Position numbers and translations under genes: made by a program
Notes under the pieces: generated by a model
What the model was told of the DNA's origin: nothing
What the model saw: the letters and a program-made list of their open reading frames with translations, nothing else
The model's database searches: none
Origin: Poseidonocella pacifica
GTDB lineage: Bacteria > Pseudomonadota > Alphaproteobacteria > Rhodobacterales > Rhodobacteraceae
DNA: 64,000 nucleotides
Assembly: GCF_900111875.1 (NCBI RefSeq)
Contig: NZ_FOJU01000002.1
Span: 248,001 to 312,000, forward strand
Reading direction: 5' to 3'
Part shown: one piece after another, positions 8,663 through 17,579 of the stretch
Position numbering within the stretch: the first letter of the stretch is position 1
Layout of the letters: each line of letters opens with the position of its first letter

Positions 8663-8682
8663 GTTTTTCAACAAAATAGGCC
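8663..8682 (-). repeat. IS1182 right terminal inverted repeat
   Basis: On the minus strand it reads GGCCTATTTTGTTGAAAAAC, the partner of the left end. Confidence 0.78.
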
Positions 8683-8890
8683 GAAAGCGGTCGATTTCCG
8701 TCGCTACGTGCAGTGCCCGGTGCGGACCTGGGGCAAGCCGAGGCGGGTTCGGCAATCTGGCAATTTGGGCAGCCGACTGACACGGTATGCGCCCTATTCG
8801 GATCGCTATCGGTTGTTGCTGGGGAAGCCATAGCCCACATCCTCCCTCCCCCCGAAACCTTGCGTTTCCGCTCCCAATGCGATGATCCGA

Positions 8891-8922
8891 TCTCCCGACC
8901 TCCCAAGCAGGAGGTCGAGAGA
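8891..8922 (+). promoter_or_regulatory. hairpin burying the mobV ribosome-binding site
   Basis: CGACCTCC (8896-8903) pairs perfectly with GGAGGTCG (8910-8917) over a 6-base loop. After one mismatch, four more pairs (8891-8894 with 8919-8922) reach the A of the start codon. The ideal AGGAGG at 8909-8914 is inside the stem. This suggests translational repression of the relaxase gene, or an oriT-like hairpin that doubles as one. A weaker hairpin GAAAC-N5-GTTTC lies at 8854-8868. Confidence 0.6.
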
Positions 8923-10205
8923 TGGAAGCGGCGCAGCAGGAGCATCCGGTGGTCATGCGGATGCAGGGTCTTCGGCCGGAGAATCTTCCGGGCTACGAGA
9001 AGCATCGCAAGCGCGAAGGCGGTGATATCGGTCATGTTGATCGATCCCGATCGAAGCTGAACGAGCGCCTCATCGGGCGCGAGGACTGGGCGCAGTTCGT
9101 TCGCCGGGAGATCCAGCGGATGCGCCTCGCGAACTTCGATCGCGAGCTGGCGCGGCTCCGGAAACGGCGGCGCACGAGCGAGATCGAGCGGCGCCTCGTA
9201 GAAGGCGCCAAGGATCCCTGGCGACCGACGCGCCATGGTCCCCTGCGGGAAGTCATCCTGACGGCCAATGCCGAGTGGTTCGAGGGGACCAATGGTGATC
9301 CCTTCGACGAAGGCTACGAGACCCGCGAGCAGGCCTTCCAGAGGCTCGGTGTTGCCTGGCTCAGGAAGACCTTCGGAGACGACTGCGTCCATGCACGCGC
9401 TGACCGTGACGAGCAGGCCTATCACATCCATGCCGTGATCCTGCCGCGCGCCATCGCCAAGGACGGGCGCATGATGCTTCAGCCCTCGCAGCACCCGGTG
9501 ATCCGCGACTACGAGAAGGGTCAGGACGATGTCGGCGCTTGGTTCGCGGCGGCCGGGATCGGGCTGAAGCGGGGCGAGCGCCGGAAGGAAAAGGTCCGCG
9601 AAGCCATCGCGCACAACATGCAACTGCGAAAGGACCAGAAGAAGGGGCAGCGGCTGGAAGAGGCCGAGGAGCCTCTGCTGGAGTATCGGCAGCATGTCAG
9701 CCCGCGCAAATGGCGCGAGGCACAGGAGCGCAAGCTCGCTGAGCGCGACACCAAGGTCCAGCGCCGCGAGGAGAGCGCCCTCAAAGCCGAGGCCGCCGTC
9801 GCCGAGCGCGAGGAGCAGGCGGAGCAGAAGGATCGCGAGGCGGACGAAGTGCTGGCGGTGGCGCAGGCCGTCGCGGACGGCGACCTCGCCGGGCTGGAAC
9901 AAGACAAGAGGGGCGAAGGTGATGAAGGTTCCGACTCGGGCAAACAGACGCTGGCGAAGCGTCTCTTCGGAAAAGCGATTGATCTCCTGCGGACAGAACA
10001 GCGGACCGAGGCACGAGAGGAAGTCGCCGGGGCGTTCGAGGACATTCGCCGGGCGGACAATGCGATCGTGAAGATCGCGAACCTTTTGCCGATAGGCATG
10101 CGCCAGCAGGTGGCAGCAGCCCGCAAGTCGCTCATCCAAGCTATCGCGGCGCTGGGCGGAAAGGTCGATGACCCGGTGGAGCAAGGCAGGCCGCCGGAAG
10201 AATGA
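8922..10205 (+). CDS. MobV/Pre-type plasmid mobilisation relaxase
   Basis: Relaxase of 427 aa expected to nick an oriT and pilot DNA during conjugative mobilisation. The N-terminal Mob_Pre signature is visible: VMRMQGLRPENLPGYEKH and then HVDRSRSKLNERLIG. The metal-binding HIHAVILP motif follows an acidic stretch (ADRDEQAYHIHA). The C-terminal half is a long charged coiled coil rich in Glu, Arg and Gln (about residues 200-330). AGGAGG lies 7 bases before the ATG but inside a hairpin. No replication gene is nearby, so this is probably the relic or core of an integrated mobilisable element. The following gene is likely its operon partner. Confidence 0.8.
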   Translation: MEAAQQEHPVVMRMQGLRPENLPGYEKHRKREGGDIGHVDRSRSKLNERLIGREDWAQFVRREIQRMRLANFDRELARLRKRRRTSEIERRLVEGAKDPWRPTRHGPLREVILTANAEWFEGTNGDPFDEGYETREQAFQRLGVAWLRKTFGDDCVHARADRDEQAYHIHAVILPRAIAKDGRMMLQPSQHPVIRDYEKGQDDVGAWFAAAGIGLKRGERRKEKVREAIAHNMQLRKDQKKGQRLEEAEEPLLEYRQHVSPRKWREAQERKLAERDTKVQRREESALKAEAAVAEREEQAEQKDREADEVLAVAQAVADGDLAGLEQDKRGEGDEGSDSGKQTLAKRLFGKAIDLLRTEQRTEAREEVAGAFEDIRRADNAIVKIANLLPIGMRQQVAAARKSLIQAIAALGGKVDDPVEQGRPPEE

Positions 10206-10304
10206 TTTTTTTTCCCGGAATCGCTTCCGGACGAAATCGATCAGAACAAGATCATTCTTGGGTCGGGATGGCCCACCCCATATACCCCGAACGAGGAAGA
10301 CCTG

Positions 10305-10688
10305 ATGAACGACGAACCGAAGAAACAGCCCATGCCGGGCTCCCCCGAAACCGCACAGCCGCAGCCCGAGGCGAAGAAGCGCCGCAAGAAGCCGCCGCTC
10401 ATCGACTTCAACGCGCTCGATGCCCACCAGCAGAAGACGATCCACAACATCGCGACGGCCGGTGCACGCGTCGCGAACGCACAGCAGAAGGTCCGAGAGG
10501 GCCAGCTGCGCGCGATGAAGGCGACACTCGCCGAGATCCTGGTCGATCCCGAGGGGACTGATCCGCGCTTTCTCGGCGTTCTATTCCGTGAACTGCTCGC
10601 AAACGCGACCGCGGCGAATGCGAAGAAGATCGCTGCGCACCCGCTCTGCCCCTCCGACCTGGCCGAGCGCCCCCAGCCCGCTGCCTGA
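10305..10688 (+). CDS. small mobilisation-operon protein of unknown function
   Basis: A 127-aa hydrophilic protein with a Pro/Lys-rich N-terminus (QPEAKKRRKKPPLIDFNALD) and an Ala-rich helical C-terminus (LLANATAANAKKIAAHPLC). GAGGAAG lies 5 bases before the ATG. It follows the relaxase gene after a 99-base gap and is closed by a strong terminator, so the two probably form one transcript. The basic start suggests DNA binding, as in relaxosome accessory proteins; this is inference only, since no family was recognised. Confidence 0.6.
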   Translation: MNDEPKKQPMPGSPETAQPQPEAKKRRKKPPLIDFNALDAHQQKTIHNIATAGARVANAQQKVREGQLRAMKATLAEILVDPEGTDPRFLGVLFRELLANATAANAKKIAAHPLCPSDLAERPQPAA

Positions 10689-10714
10689 TAGGCCCGCCAT
10701 CCCGTTCCGAACAG

Positions 10715-10740
10715 GGGCGCAGCGCTTGCTGCGCCCTTTT
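10715..10740 (+). terminator. rho-independent terminator of the mobilisation operon
   Basis: GGGCGCAGC and GCTGCGCCC form a perfect 9-bp stem over GCTT, followed by TTTT. Confidence 0.85.
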
Positions 10741-10789
10741 GCGTTGACGACTTCGTCCTCGCCCATGCACGCCACGTCGAACCCGCTGC

Positions 10790-11722
10790 TCAGCCGGCGC
10801 CGCCCCACGGGGTCGGCCCATCGGGCATGCCGCGGCCGAAGACGTTTTCACGGTGCCAGCGCAGGTTCTCTGGATTGGGCGCGTTCCGTGGGTCCTCAGG
10901 CAGCACCAGTTTGCCGTCGGGAGCAAGAAGCCGTCCCACGACATCGCCCGGCACCTTGTTGTGCGACACGAGGATCGTCTCGCAGTCGTCAGCGACGGAG
11001 ACCAGGCCGCGGTCGAACATCCAGTGCAGCGTCCCCGACAACGCCAGCCCGTTGCGCACCGAGTCGCTGCCCTGGCTTTCCACCGGGCGAATATGGGCCG
11101 CCTGCACCTCGGGACGCCCACCGCCATTGCGTAGCATCAGGCCGGACATTGCGCAGCGGTGGCCGTAGGCCTCGCGCACCTTCCGGCGGAACGCCACATC
11201 GCGATAGGGCCGTCGGGTGAGCCGCTCAAGCACCGGCCGCTCGAAGGTCTGAGTCCCCTCGGCGAGCTCGGCAGGCTGCGGATCATAGCGGGTCGCCTCA
11301 ATCTGCTCCAGCTCCTGAGGCAGGCCGCGGTTCACGATGCGGGCGAAATCCGCCTCCGGAAGACGGCGCACGGCAAGCTGCACGGCCCCACCCTTCTTCG
11401 GCGAGCCATCGGGCTCGGTCAGCGCGGCCTCCATAGGCCGGCCCTGCATCAGCCGCGGCACCTCCCGGTCGAAGGGAAGGAAGCTGCCGGGCGCGATCAT
11501 CGCCAGAAAGCGCCCCTCAACCCCGGGCTTCGGGATCACACGGTCGATCTTCGCCACCGCGAAGTAGCCCCGTGGCCCGGCCTTCACCGGCTCGTAGTAG
11601 ACAATCCAATCGCCAACGGCCGCCTCAACCGCCTTCAGGTAGGAGCGCGGAAAGTCATAAACGACGTCAGGCTCGTCCTCGTAGATCGAGTCGGCCTTGT
11701 GCAGGAGGACAAGCTTCACCAT
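10790..11722 (-). CDS. HNH endonuclease
   Basis: A 310-aa protein with a C-terminal HNH nuclease domain: HRCAMSG, then VQAAHIRPVESQGSDSVRNG (His plus Asn) and LALSGTLHWMFDRGLVSV. The N-terminal ~180 residues start MVKLVLLHKADSIYEDEP and form an unrecognised domain with many aromatics, possibly for target recognition. This ATG was chosen because the upstream extension is low-complexity and noncoding in character; no strong ribosome-binding site is visible. It converges on the mobilisation operon. A modification-dependent restriction role would fit the defence-rich neighbourhood but is inference. Confidence 0.72.
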   Translation of the reverse strand: MVKLVLLHKADSIYEDEPDVVYDFPRSYLKAVEAAVGDWIVYYEPVKAGPRGYFAVAKIDRVIPKPGVEGRFLAMIAPGSFLPFDREVPRLMQGRPMEAALTEPDGSPKKGGAVQLAVRRLPEADFARIVNRGLPQELEQIEATRYDPQPAELAEGTQTFERPVLERLTRRPYRDVAFRRKVREAYGHRCAMSGLMLRNGGGRPEVQAAHIRPVESQGSDSVRNGLALSGTLHWMFDRGLVSVADDCETILVSHNKVPGDVVGRLLAPDGKLVLPEDPRNAPNPENLRWHRENVFGRGMPDGPTPWGGAG

Positions 11723-11850
11723 GCGCCCAGGAAAGCCGTAACCAGCAGAGATGCAAGGATTTCCTGTCGGCGCACGTGCATATGGCGCTGTGATTTTTTG
11801 AATGAGCCGCCCGCTGCCCCCCACAATCGGGCACCGGCTCAGATTAGCGC

Positions 11851-11872
11851 AATTAACGGCCGGGCAGCGCCC
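11851..11872 (+). repeat. direct repeat copy 1
   Basis: AATTAACGGCCGGGCAGCGCCC; 18 of 22 bases match copy 2 at 11949. Confidence 0.5.
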
Positions 11873-11948
11873 GATGCCCCCTTTCGAACCTCCGCGCGAT
11901 AGATTGCGAGAGCGACGCCTCCGGTTCGAAAAATACAGCAGGATCAAC

Positions 11949-11970
11949 AACTAACGGTCGGGCACTGCCC
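11949..11970 (+). repeat. direct repeat copy 2
   Basis: AACTAACGGTCGGGCACTGCCC; the start lies 98 bases after copy 1. Confidence 0.5.
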
Positions 11971-12114
11971 CTTCCGCCTCAAGCTTGGCGGCGCAAACGT
12001 GCCCAAAGATCACATTCGTGATCGTCCCCGAGCGCGGGTACCGGGAACCCGCGGCACAGGTGCACGTTGATGGGGTGACGCCGCATGACCGGCGAAACCC
12101 AAAAGGAGATGGAC

Positions 12115-12597
12115 ATGAAAGATCTGACCACCGATCAAAAGGATACGTTCTGGACGCGCCTCGACAAGGTACGCGCCGGTATGCTTCACACCGACCCGGA
12201 TCGCGTCGTGCCAATGTCGCACTATGTCGATGTCGAACGGGGCGTCCTGTGGTTCATCACGGCGCAAGGCAATGATTGCCACGATGCGGCCGAGGCGGGC
12301 AAATCCGTCCATTTCGTGGTGGCGGATGCGTCCGCCAAGATCTACGCCCGCGTCGATGGCAAGTTGAGTTCGGAAAACGATCCCGACAAGCTGGATGAAT
12401 TGTGGAGCCCGATCGCGGCGGCGTGGTTCGAAGATGGCCGAGAGGATGAGGACGTTCGCCTCGTGAAGTTCACCCCTTCCAAGGCAGAGGCGTGGCTGAC
12501 AGACGGGGCGGCCGGGTTCCTCTATCAGATGGCTCGGGCGAACCTCGTGGAAAATGCGACCCCGGACATGGGTGAGCACGGTATCATCCGGTTCTAA
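12115..12597 (+). CDS. pyridoxamine 5'-phosphate oxidase-like general stress protein
   Basis: A 160-aa split-barrel protein of the general stress protein 26 family (Pyrid_ox_like), which binds flavin or F420-type cofactors; the substrate is unknown. Typical features are the TFWTRLDKVRAGML start, the VPMSHYVDVERGVLWFIT strand pair, the SVHFVVADASAKIYARVDG strand and the ELWSPIAAAWFEDG helix before the C-terminal VRLVKFTPSKAEAW. The start at 12115 was preferred over the ATG at 12109 because AAGGAG ends directly before 12109 and is 6 bases from 12115. The gene stands alone and is followed by a GC-rich hairpin. Confidence 0.82.
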   Translation: MKDLTTDQKDTFWTRLDKVRAGMLHTDPDRVVPMSHYVDVERGVLWFITAQGNDCHDAAEAGKSVHFVVADASAKIYARVDGKLSSENDPDKLDELWSPIAAAWFEDGREDEDVRLVKFTPSKAEAWLTDGAAGFLYQMARANLVENATPDMGEHGIIRF

Positions 12598-12604
12598 GCG
12601 TATC

Positions 12605-12625
12605 GCCGGCCCTCACGGGGCCGGC
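12605..12625 (+). terminator. GC-rich hairpin after the stress protein gene
   Basis: GCCGGCCC pairs with GGGCCGGC over a 5-base loop, 8 bases after the stop codon. There is no clear T-run, so termination is likely but not certain. Confidence 0.5.
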
Positions 12626-12793
12626 CTGCTTCGGTGCCGCGACGCGTGCGAAACCCACACGTGGTTACAGTCTGACGTCGCGGCCCATGTGGCGCGATCA
12701 GAGCTTAGCCTTAGGGCTGCGGTCCCTTCGACCGCCCGATGCCTTCGACGCGGCCTGTCATCTCGCGAACCCCGCCTCTTCCAGCCTTCCTAC

Positions 12794-13546
12794 CTACCCC
12801 AGCCCGATCTCTCGACGGATCGCCTCATCGCGCAGGGAAATTTCATCCCCAAGGAACCTGTCCGCCTCTGGCCCGCACATCCACAGAAGGGCCTTTGCCG
12901 GCCACTCGGCGGGGATATGGACGGACCAATCGAGTTGACTGACCGGATTGACACCGCTCGTCTTGATCTCTCGCTGCATCTGCGTGGCAACCGTTCCCGG
13001 CGACAGCCCGATGGCGCGAATCCCCTGCTCGCGCGCCTCGGCATCGAGGCACCGTGTCAGCATGGCCGCGCCCGCCTTGGATGCGCAATAGTGGCTCCAC
13101 GCTTCGACCGGCCCATGTGCAGCCCCGGAGGAGATCGTCAGGATCGTCCCGCCCCCCTGCTCCAGCATGACGGGCATCGCCGCGCGCATTCCATAGAAGA
13201 CACCCTTGAGGTTGATGTCGATGACCTTGCTCCACGCTTCGGGGTCGGCATCCGCCATGTGTGAAATCGGCTCGATCACGCCTGCGTTATTCACAAGAAC
13301 GTCAAGCTGCCCGAAAGCCGTCATGCAGGCATCCACCGCGGCCTGCATCTCATAGAAGCGCGAGACGTCGCACGGTATCGCTATGGCGTCCGGTCCGATT
13401 TCACCCGCAATATCAGCGATGGCCCGTGCGCCGCGTGCCACCAGAGCGACTTTCGCGCCCGCCTGTGCGAAAATCCGTGCGGTATCCGCCCCGATCCCCC
13501 TGCTCGCACCCGTGATCAGAACCACCTTGCCGTTCATGTCCTGCAT
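12794..13546 (-). CDS. short-chain dehydrogenase/reductase (SDR)
   Basis: A classical 250-aa SDR using NAD(P)H. It has the Rossmann glycine motif TGASRGIG near residue 13, the VNNAG motif, the catalytic Ser strand (TISSGAAHG) and the active-site YCASK. LSPGTVATQM follows, as expected. The substrate cannot be predicted. The start with GGGAG 8 bases upstream was chosen; the upstream in-frame extension overlaps the divergent DUF2125 gene and is not coding-like. Its start faces the DUF2125 gene with about 125 bases between them, so the two probably have separate divergent promoters there. Confidence 0.88.
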   Translation of the reverse strand: MQDMNGKVVLITGASRGIGADTARIFAQAGAKVALVARGARAIADIAGEIGPDAIAIPCDVSRFYEMQAAVDACMTAFGQLDVLVNNAGVIEPISHMADADPEAWSKVIDINLKGVFYGMRAAMPVMLEQGGGTILTISSGAAHGPVEAWSHYCASKAGAAMLTRCLDAEAREQGIRAIGLSPGTVATQMQREIKTSGVNPVSQLDWSVHIPAEWPAKALLWMCGPEADRFLGDEISLRDEAIRREIGLG

Positions 13547-13670
13547 CTCGTGACTCCCTTGTACCGTTCTACAAGTTTCGTACTCTTGGTCGGAAGGACG
13601 GTCCAGCCCCTTGACCCTGCCCCTGCGGCGGTCGAAGTTCCCCCACAGACCAACATGAGGGAGATACACA

Positions 13671-15128
13671 ATGCGCGCCTTGTCAGCGACCGTTCTGCTC
13701 GCACTGAGCCTCGCTGCGCCCGTGCGCAGCGAGGTGTCCGTAGAAGAGGTTTGGGAGGCCTGGCAAGCGCGGATTGCCGCCCAAGGCAGCAGCGTTGAGG
13801 GGTCCGTCTCAATCGATGGCGAGTTGCTTACGATCACCGATATGCGGATCGATCTCGACGTTCAGGATGGTCCCGATGTGGTCTTGGAAACCTCCGGCGT
13901 AGTTCTGCGCGATCTCGGCGACGGCAGGGTTGCGGTTGAGTTGCCGGAGACCTTGCCCATGACATTGACGCATGGTCTCACCAAAAGGACTGCGAACCTT
14001 AATTTGCGTCAGATCGGCCTTCGTATCATCGTCTCGGGCGAGCCGGACGATTTGCAGCAAGCTTATTCGGCGGAAGAACTCGCCCTCGACGTTCCTCCGG
14101 CGAGCGACCAGACGGGCGATACCCAGTTTGAAGGCGCGGAACTGATCATTCGCGAATTGGTTGGCGCGACACAATTGAAAGCTGAGGGGCAGTCAACCGA
14201 TCTTCGCGCCGTGACTGCGCAAGCGCGGCTCAATTTCCGCTCGAAGCGGGAGGGAATACCTCTCACAACAGCAATCCGTGCCGGTTATCAGCGACTCGCG
14301 GCCTCCTCGTCTGTCTCGGCCGCGCCCGAGGGTGCTCCGGCCTCTGCCGCATCGCAAATGGCCCGTGTTTCCTACGACGGCGCCGAACTTGGCGTGATCG
14401 AAACCGGTGCGGATGCGACCTCGACCATCTCCCTCACCTCCGGGAGCGGAACGTTGGAGGCATCGAACGGCAATGGCCGGCTAAGCTATGAGTTGACCTC
14501 CGAGCAGGGCTCGCTCGATGCAGCCATCGCAGACGCTCCTTTCCCTGTCTCTGTGAGTTTCGACAACTCGCTCCTGCGAACCTCTTTCCCTATCGTCCCA
14601 AGCGACGAGGCCGAGGATTTTGACATAGCCCTGCAACTTGGTGCGCTTCAGGTTTCTGACATGCTCTGGCAGGCTCTTGATCCTCAAAACGCGCTCGATC
14701 ACGGGCCTGCCTCTCTTGCCGTTGACCTGTCGGGCAAGATGAGAACATTGGTGAACCTGCTAGAGCAGCAGCAGCCAGTTCCGGGCGTGCCGCAGGCAGA
14801 AGTCTATGACCTCTCCATAAATCAGTTCGATTTCGCGATCGCAGGTGCATCTCTTGCCGCTGCGGGTACCTTCAGCTTTGACCATGACGACAAGAGCACC
14901 TTTGAGGGGATGCCGCGCCCCGAAGGTTTTCTCGACGTGACGCTGGAAGGGGCAGACAAGTTGCTCGACGGGCTGACCACGATGAAATTGCTGCCTGCGG
15001 ATCAAGCGGCGGGAATCCGCATGATGCTTGGAATGTTCTCCACCCCCGCAGGAGAAGGGCGCGTGACATCACGTCTAGAGATCAACGAAGCCGGAGAAGT
15101 CAGCGCCAACGGTCAGCGATTGCGCTGA
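13671..15128 (+). CDS. DUF2125 periplasmic protein
   Basis: A 485-aa exported protein of the alphaproteobacterial DUF2125 family; function unknown. The Sec signal peptide is MRALSATVLLALSLAAPVRS with cleavage near residue 20. The mature part is beta-rich with many short amphipathic strands (VSIDGELLTITDMRIDLDV and similar blocks), suggesting a lipid- or envelope-associated AsmA-like fold; that comparison is inference. GAGGGAG lies just before the ATG. It converges on folD, with 18 bases between stops. Confidence 0.8.
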   Translation: MRALSATVLLALSLAAPVRSEVSVEEVWEAWQARIAAQGSSVEGSVSIDGELLTITDMRIDLDVQDGPDVVLETSGVVLRDLGDGRVAVELPETLPMTLTHGLTKRTANLNLRQIGLRIIVSGEPDDLQQAYSAEELALDVPPASDQTGDTQFEGAELIIRELVGATQLKAEGQSTDLRAVTAQARLNFRSKREGIPLTTAIRAGYQRLAASSSVSAAPEGAPASAASQMARVSYDGAELGVIETGADATSTISLTSGSGTLEASNGNGRLSYELTSEQGSLDAAIADAPFPVSVSFDNSLLRTSFPIVPSDEAEDFDIALQLGALQVSDMLWQALDPQNALDHGPASLAVDLSGKMRTLVNLLEQQQPVPGVPQAEVYDLSINQFDFAIAGASLAAAGTFSFDHDDKSTFEGMPRPEGFLDVTLEGADKLLDGLTTMKLLPADQAAGIRMMLGMFSTPAGEGRVTSRLEINEAGEVSANGQRLR

Positions 15129-15146
15129 ACCGTTGGCGGAGGCGCT

Positions 15147-16040
15147 TTAGGCCGTGAGCCCTTCGGGTTCGGACAAACCATGCGCACGGCAACAGGCCGT
15201 GACCGTGTTGGCCAGAAGGCAAGCGATGGTCATCGGCCCCACGCCCCCCGGCACTGGCGTAATGGCGCCCGCAACGGCGGCGCAGCTTTCATAGTCCACA
15301 TCTCCGACGAGACGGGTTTTCCCCGCTTCGCCCTCGATCCGGTTGATCCCCACATCGATCACCGTCGCGCCCGGTTTGATCCAATCACCCGGCACCATCT
15401 CAGGGCGGCCAACCGCCGCAACCACGATATCCGCACGACGCACCACCTCTGGCAGATCCTTGGTGCGGCTATGGGCGATCGTTACGGTGCAACTGTCCCC
15501 AAGCAAGAGTTGCGCCATGGGTTTCCCAACGATATTCGAGCGCCCGATTACAACCGCGTCGAGCCCCGAAAGAGAGCCGTGATGCTTGCGCAACATCATG
15601 AGACACCCAAGCGGCGTGCAGGGTACCATGCTCTTTTGCCCAGTGCCGAGCAGCCCGACATTGGAGATGTGAAACCCGTCCACGTCCTTCGCCGGATCCA
15701 CTGAGTTGATCACCAGATCCTCGTCTAGGTGCCCCGGCAGGGGCAGTTGCACGAGAATGCCATGCACCTTGGGATCGTTGTTGAGTTGTTCGATCAGCCC
15801 AAGAAGCGTTGCCTCATCGGTTTCAGGAGGCAGCTTGTGCTCGAAGCTTGCCATACCGGCTTCGACGGTCTGTTTCCCCTTCGAGCGAACATAGACCTGA
15901 CTCGCAGGATCCTCACCCACCAACACCACGGCAAGACCCGGCACGATGCCATGCTCTTCACTCAGCCGTGCGACATGGCGTGCCACATCCTCACGGATCT
16001 CCGCGGCAAATGCCTTGCCATCAATAATCGTAGCGACCAT
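15147..16040 (-). CDS. folD: bifunctional methylenetetrahydrofolate dehydrogenase/cyclohydrolase
   Basis: Interconverts 5,10-methylene-, 5,10-methenyl- and 10-formyl-tetrahydrofolate using NADP, supplying one-carbon units. It is 297 aa, normal for FolD. It has the catalytic Tyr/Lys stretch YVRSKGK (residues 50-56), the VQLPLPGHL motif, the nucleotide-binding GRSNIVGKP, and the C-terminal [13 protein letters not shown] 16040 was chosen with a GGGGGGG stretch upstream; the longer frame is arginine-rich noncoding sequence. The MOSC gene ends 118 bases upstream in the same direction, so co-transcription is possible. Confidence 0.95.
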   Translation of the reverse strand: MVATIIDGKAFAAEIREDVARHVARLSEEHGIVPGLAVVLVGEDPASQVYVRSKGKQTVEAGMASFEHKLPPETDEATLLGLIEQLNNDPKVHGILVQLPLPGHLDEDLVINSVDPAKDVDGFHISNVGLLGTGQKSMVPCTPLGCLMMLRKHHGSLSGLDAVVIGRSNIVGKPMAQLLLGDSCTVTIAHSRTKDLPEVVRRADIVVAAVGRPEMVPGDWIKPGATVIDVGINRIEGEAGKTRLVGDVDYESCAAVAGAITPVPGGVGPMTIACLLANTVTACCRAHGLSEPEGLTA

Positions 16041-16158
16041 TCCGCCCCCCCTTGCTGTCCCTGCGCAATACCGTCGCCAGCGTCCGATTGGAAAGCAAGG
16101 GATCCAGATGTCGCAGTCCCCCCGCTGGTATTCTCTCCAACGGCACCGGCGACGGTGA

Positions 16159-16746
16159 TCATTCGTCGGGCTGCCACGCGCGTTGGTCGGGCAAATGCAG
16201 TCTGAGGGACGCACCGATCTCCAACTCTCCCGGCCGTTCGACCCAAGCGGTCACGCCGCGCAATCCTTCGGCCGCCGCCTTGAACTTCGCGGCCGCCTCC
16301 GGCGCTTCGGGCTTCATGGTGATCGCGGGCAGCTTGCACGGCCGGTTCTGCATATCGACCACCAATGTCACCCCATCTGGCCCTTGCAACCGCGCCGAGG
16401 GCGAAAGATGGCTGAGATCCGGCAAACCTTCGATCACGATGGAGGCGCCAATCCATTCGGGCAACAAGCGCTCCACGCCAATCTTCTCCGCGATCCGCGC
16501 CATTTCCTCAGCTGAGACGATGGAAATCTGCCGCACATTGGCGATCTCGGTTCCCTTGGGATGCTGCGCCAGAACCCGCGAGCAGGATGGCCGCGTGACG
16601 CCGGAATGCACGTCGCCCTCATACCCCCCAAAGCCGAGTCGCATCGTCTTGAGCGGTGTCGTGACGATCTGCGGGGCGTCTCTGTGCGGCACAACGCCAA
16701 GCCAGACGACACGCGCCTCATAGGCGGTCGGTTTCAATGCGGGCAT
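16159..16746 (-). CDS. MOSC-domain protein
   Basis: A 195-aa protein with a MOSC (molybdenum cofactor sulfurase C-terminal) domain, a fold used in sulfur transfer and molybdenum enzymes such as YiiM-like reductases. Support comes from the [18 protein letters not shown] segment, the [16 protein letters not shown] stretch and the [13 protein letters not shown] block with a Cys suited to carry persulfide or cofactor. AAAGGAG lies 9 bases before the ATG. Its partner enzyme and substrate are not visible nearby. Confidence 0.8.
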   Translation of the reverse strand: MPALKPTAYEARVVWLGVVPHRDAPQIVTTPLKTMRLGFGGYEGDVHSGVTRPSCSRVLAQHPKGTEIANVRQISIVSAEEMARIAEKIGVERLLPEWIGASIVIEGLPDLSHLSPSARLQGPDGVTLVVDMQNRPCKLPAITMKPEAPEAAAKFKAAAEGLRGVTAWVERPGELEIGASLRLHLPDQRAWQPDE

Positions 16747-16912
16747 ATGGAAGGCTCCTTTTCTTCCTTGCGTCCTATCGCCTCGCCCTGCGCTAGGCCA
16801 GTCCCAGTGCGCGATTCGGGGCTTTCCAAACACGTCCGTTCCGTCTAAGGCAGGCCCTTCACGCGGGGATACAGCCTTGGAGGATCCCCGCCCTAGCTCA
16901 TGGAGAGACAAT

Positions 16913-17557
16913 ATGGCTGGAGAAATTCCTGATCTTCACGCCCTGGAACGTACGGGGACAGGCAAGGGCGCCGCTCGTCAGGCTCGTCGCGACGGGATGG
17001 TTCCGGGTATCGTTTTTGGTGGCGACAACGATCCGCTGCCGATCAATATCCCGTTCAACGAACTGGTCAAGCGCCTGAAGGCCGGCCGGTTCCGGTCCAC
17101 CTTGTTCAACCTCAAGGTTGAAGGGCACGACGACGTTCGGGTGATCTGCCGCGATGTACAGCGGGATGTGGTCAAGGATCTGCCGACACACCTCGACCTG
17201 ATGCGCCTGCGCCGCACGACGAAGATCAACCTGTTCATTCCGGTTGAATTCATCAACGAAGAAACAGCGCCCGGCATCAAGAAGGGTGGCGTTCTGACCG
17301 TGGTTCGCCCCGAAGTCGAACTTATCGTGACGGCTGGCGACATCCCCGAGAAGCTCGTTATCGACCTCGGCAACGCTGACATCGGCGACACGCTGACGAT
17401 CTCCGCGATCGAACTTCCCGCCGGCACCAAGCCGACGATCGACCGTGATTTCGTAATCGCCAACGTCTCTGCCCCATCCGGCCTCAAAGCCTCCGACGAT
17501 GACGGCGACGAAGCGGATGCGGACGAAGTTCCGGCCATCGAACAGAACGACGACTGA
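16913..17557 (+). CDS. rplY: 50S ribosomal protein L25/general stress protein Ctc
   Basis: Ribosomal protein that binds 5S rRNA, in the long Ctc form (214 aa) with an N-terminal L25 domain (residues about 5-95; [21 protein letters not shown], then [16 protein letters not shown]) and a C-terminal TL5 beta domain ([19 protein letters not shown]). The acidic tail [12 protein letters not shown] is common in this group. GGAGAG precedes the ATG at 16913. A strong terminator follows. The pth gene lies downstream after one oppositely oriented gene; rplY-pth adjacency is common in bacteria. Confidence 0.95.
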   Translation: MAGEIPDLHALERTGTGKGAARQARRDGMVPGIVFGGDNDPLPINIPFNELVKRLKAGRFRSTLFNLKVEGHDDVRVICRDVQRDVVKDLPTHLDLMRLRRTTKINLFIPVEFINEETAPGIKKGGVLTVVRPEVELIVTAGDIPEKLVIDLGNADIGDTLTISAIELPAGTKPTIDRDFVIANVSAPSGLKASDDDGDEADADEVPAIEQNDD

Positions 17558-17579
17558 TCGCAGTTAGCCGTTTTACGGA

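Larger units (their letters stand above)
5740..8682 (-). mobile_element. IS1182-family element interrupted by an IS110 element
   Basis: Composite of 2,943 bp. Without the nested 1,399-bp IS110 element the original IS would be about 1.54 kb, normal for IS1182. Inverted ends are GGCC-G-ATTTTGT-G-GAAAAAC on the left and its near-perfect partner on the right (18 of 20 bases). The match may extend a few bases outward, so the outer limits are approximate. The transposase reads leftward, split between 8601-8326 and 6926-5816. Confidence 0.82.
11723..12114. other. 392-bp intergenic region with a divergent repeat pair
   Basis: No credible gene. Two 22-bp direct repeats (AAYTAACGGYCGGGCA core) lie 98 bases apart. 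A run of T (ATTTTTTG near 11791) lies about 70 bases upstream of the HNH gene start. The region marks the transition from accessory to core DNA. Confidence 0.5.

Noticed and set aside
8854-8868. GAAAC-N5-GTTTC hairpin as a defined oriT
   Set aside because: Only five base pairs and no recognised MobV nick sequence, so it was mentioned but not called.
8634-10445. Very long open frame antisense to the relaxase gene
   Set aside because: The plus strand has the HIHA relaxase motif, a ribosome-binding site and family likeness. The antisense frame is a by-product of GC-rich third positions.
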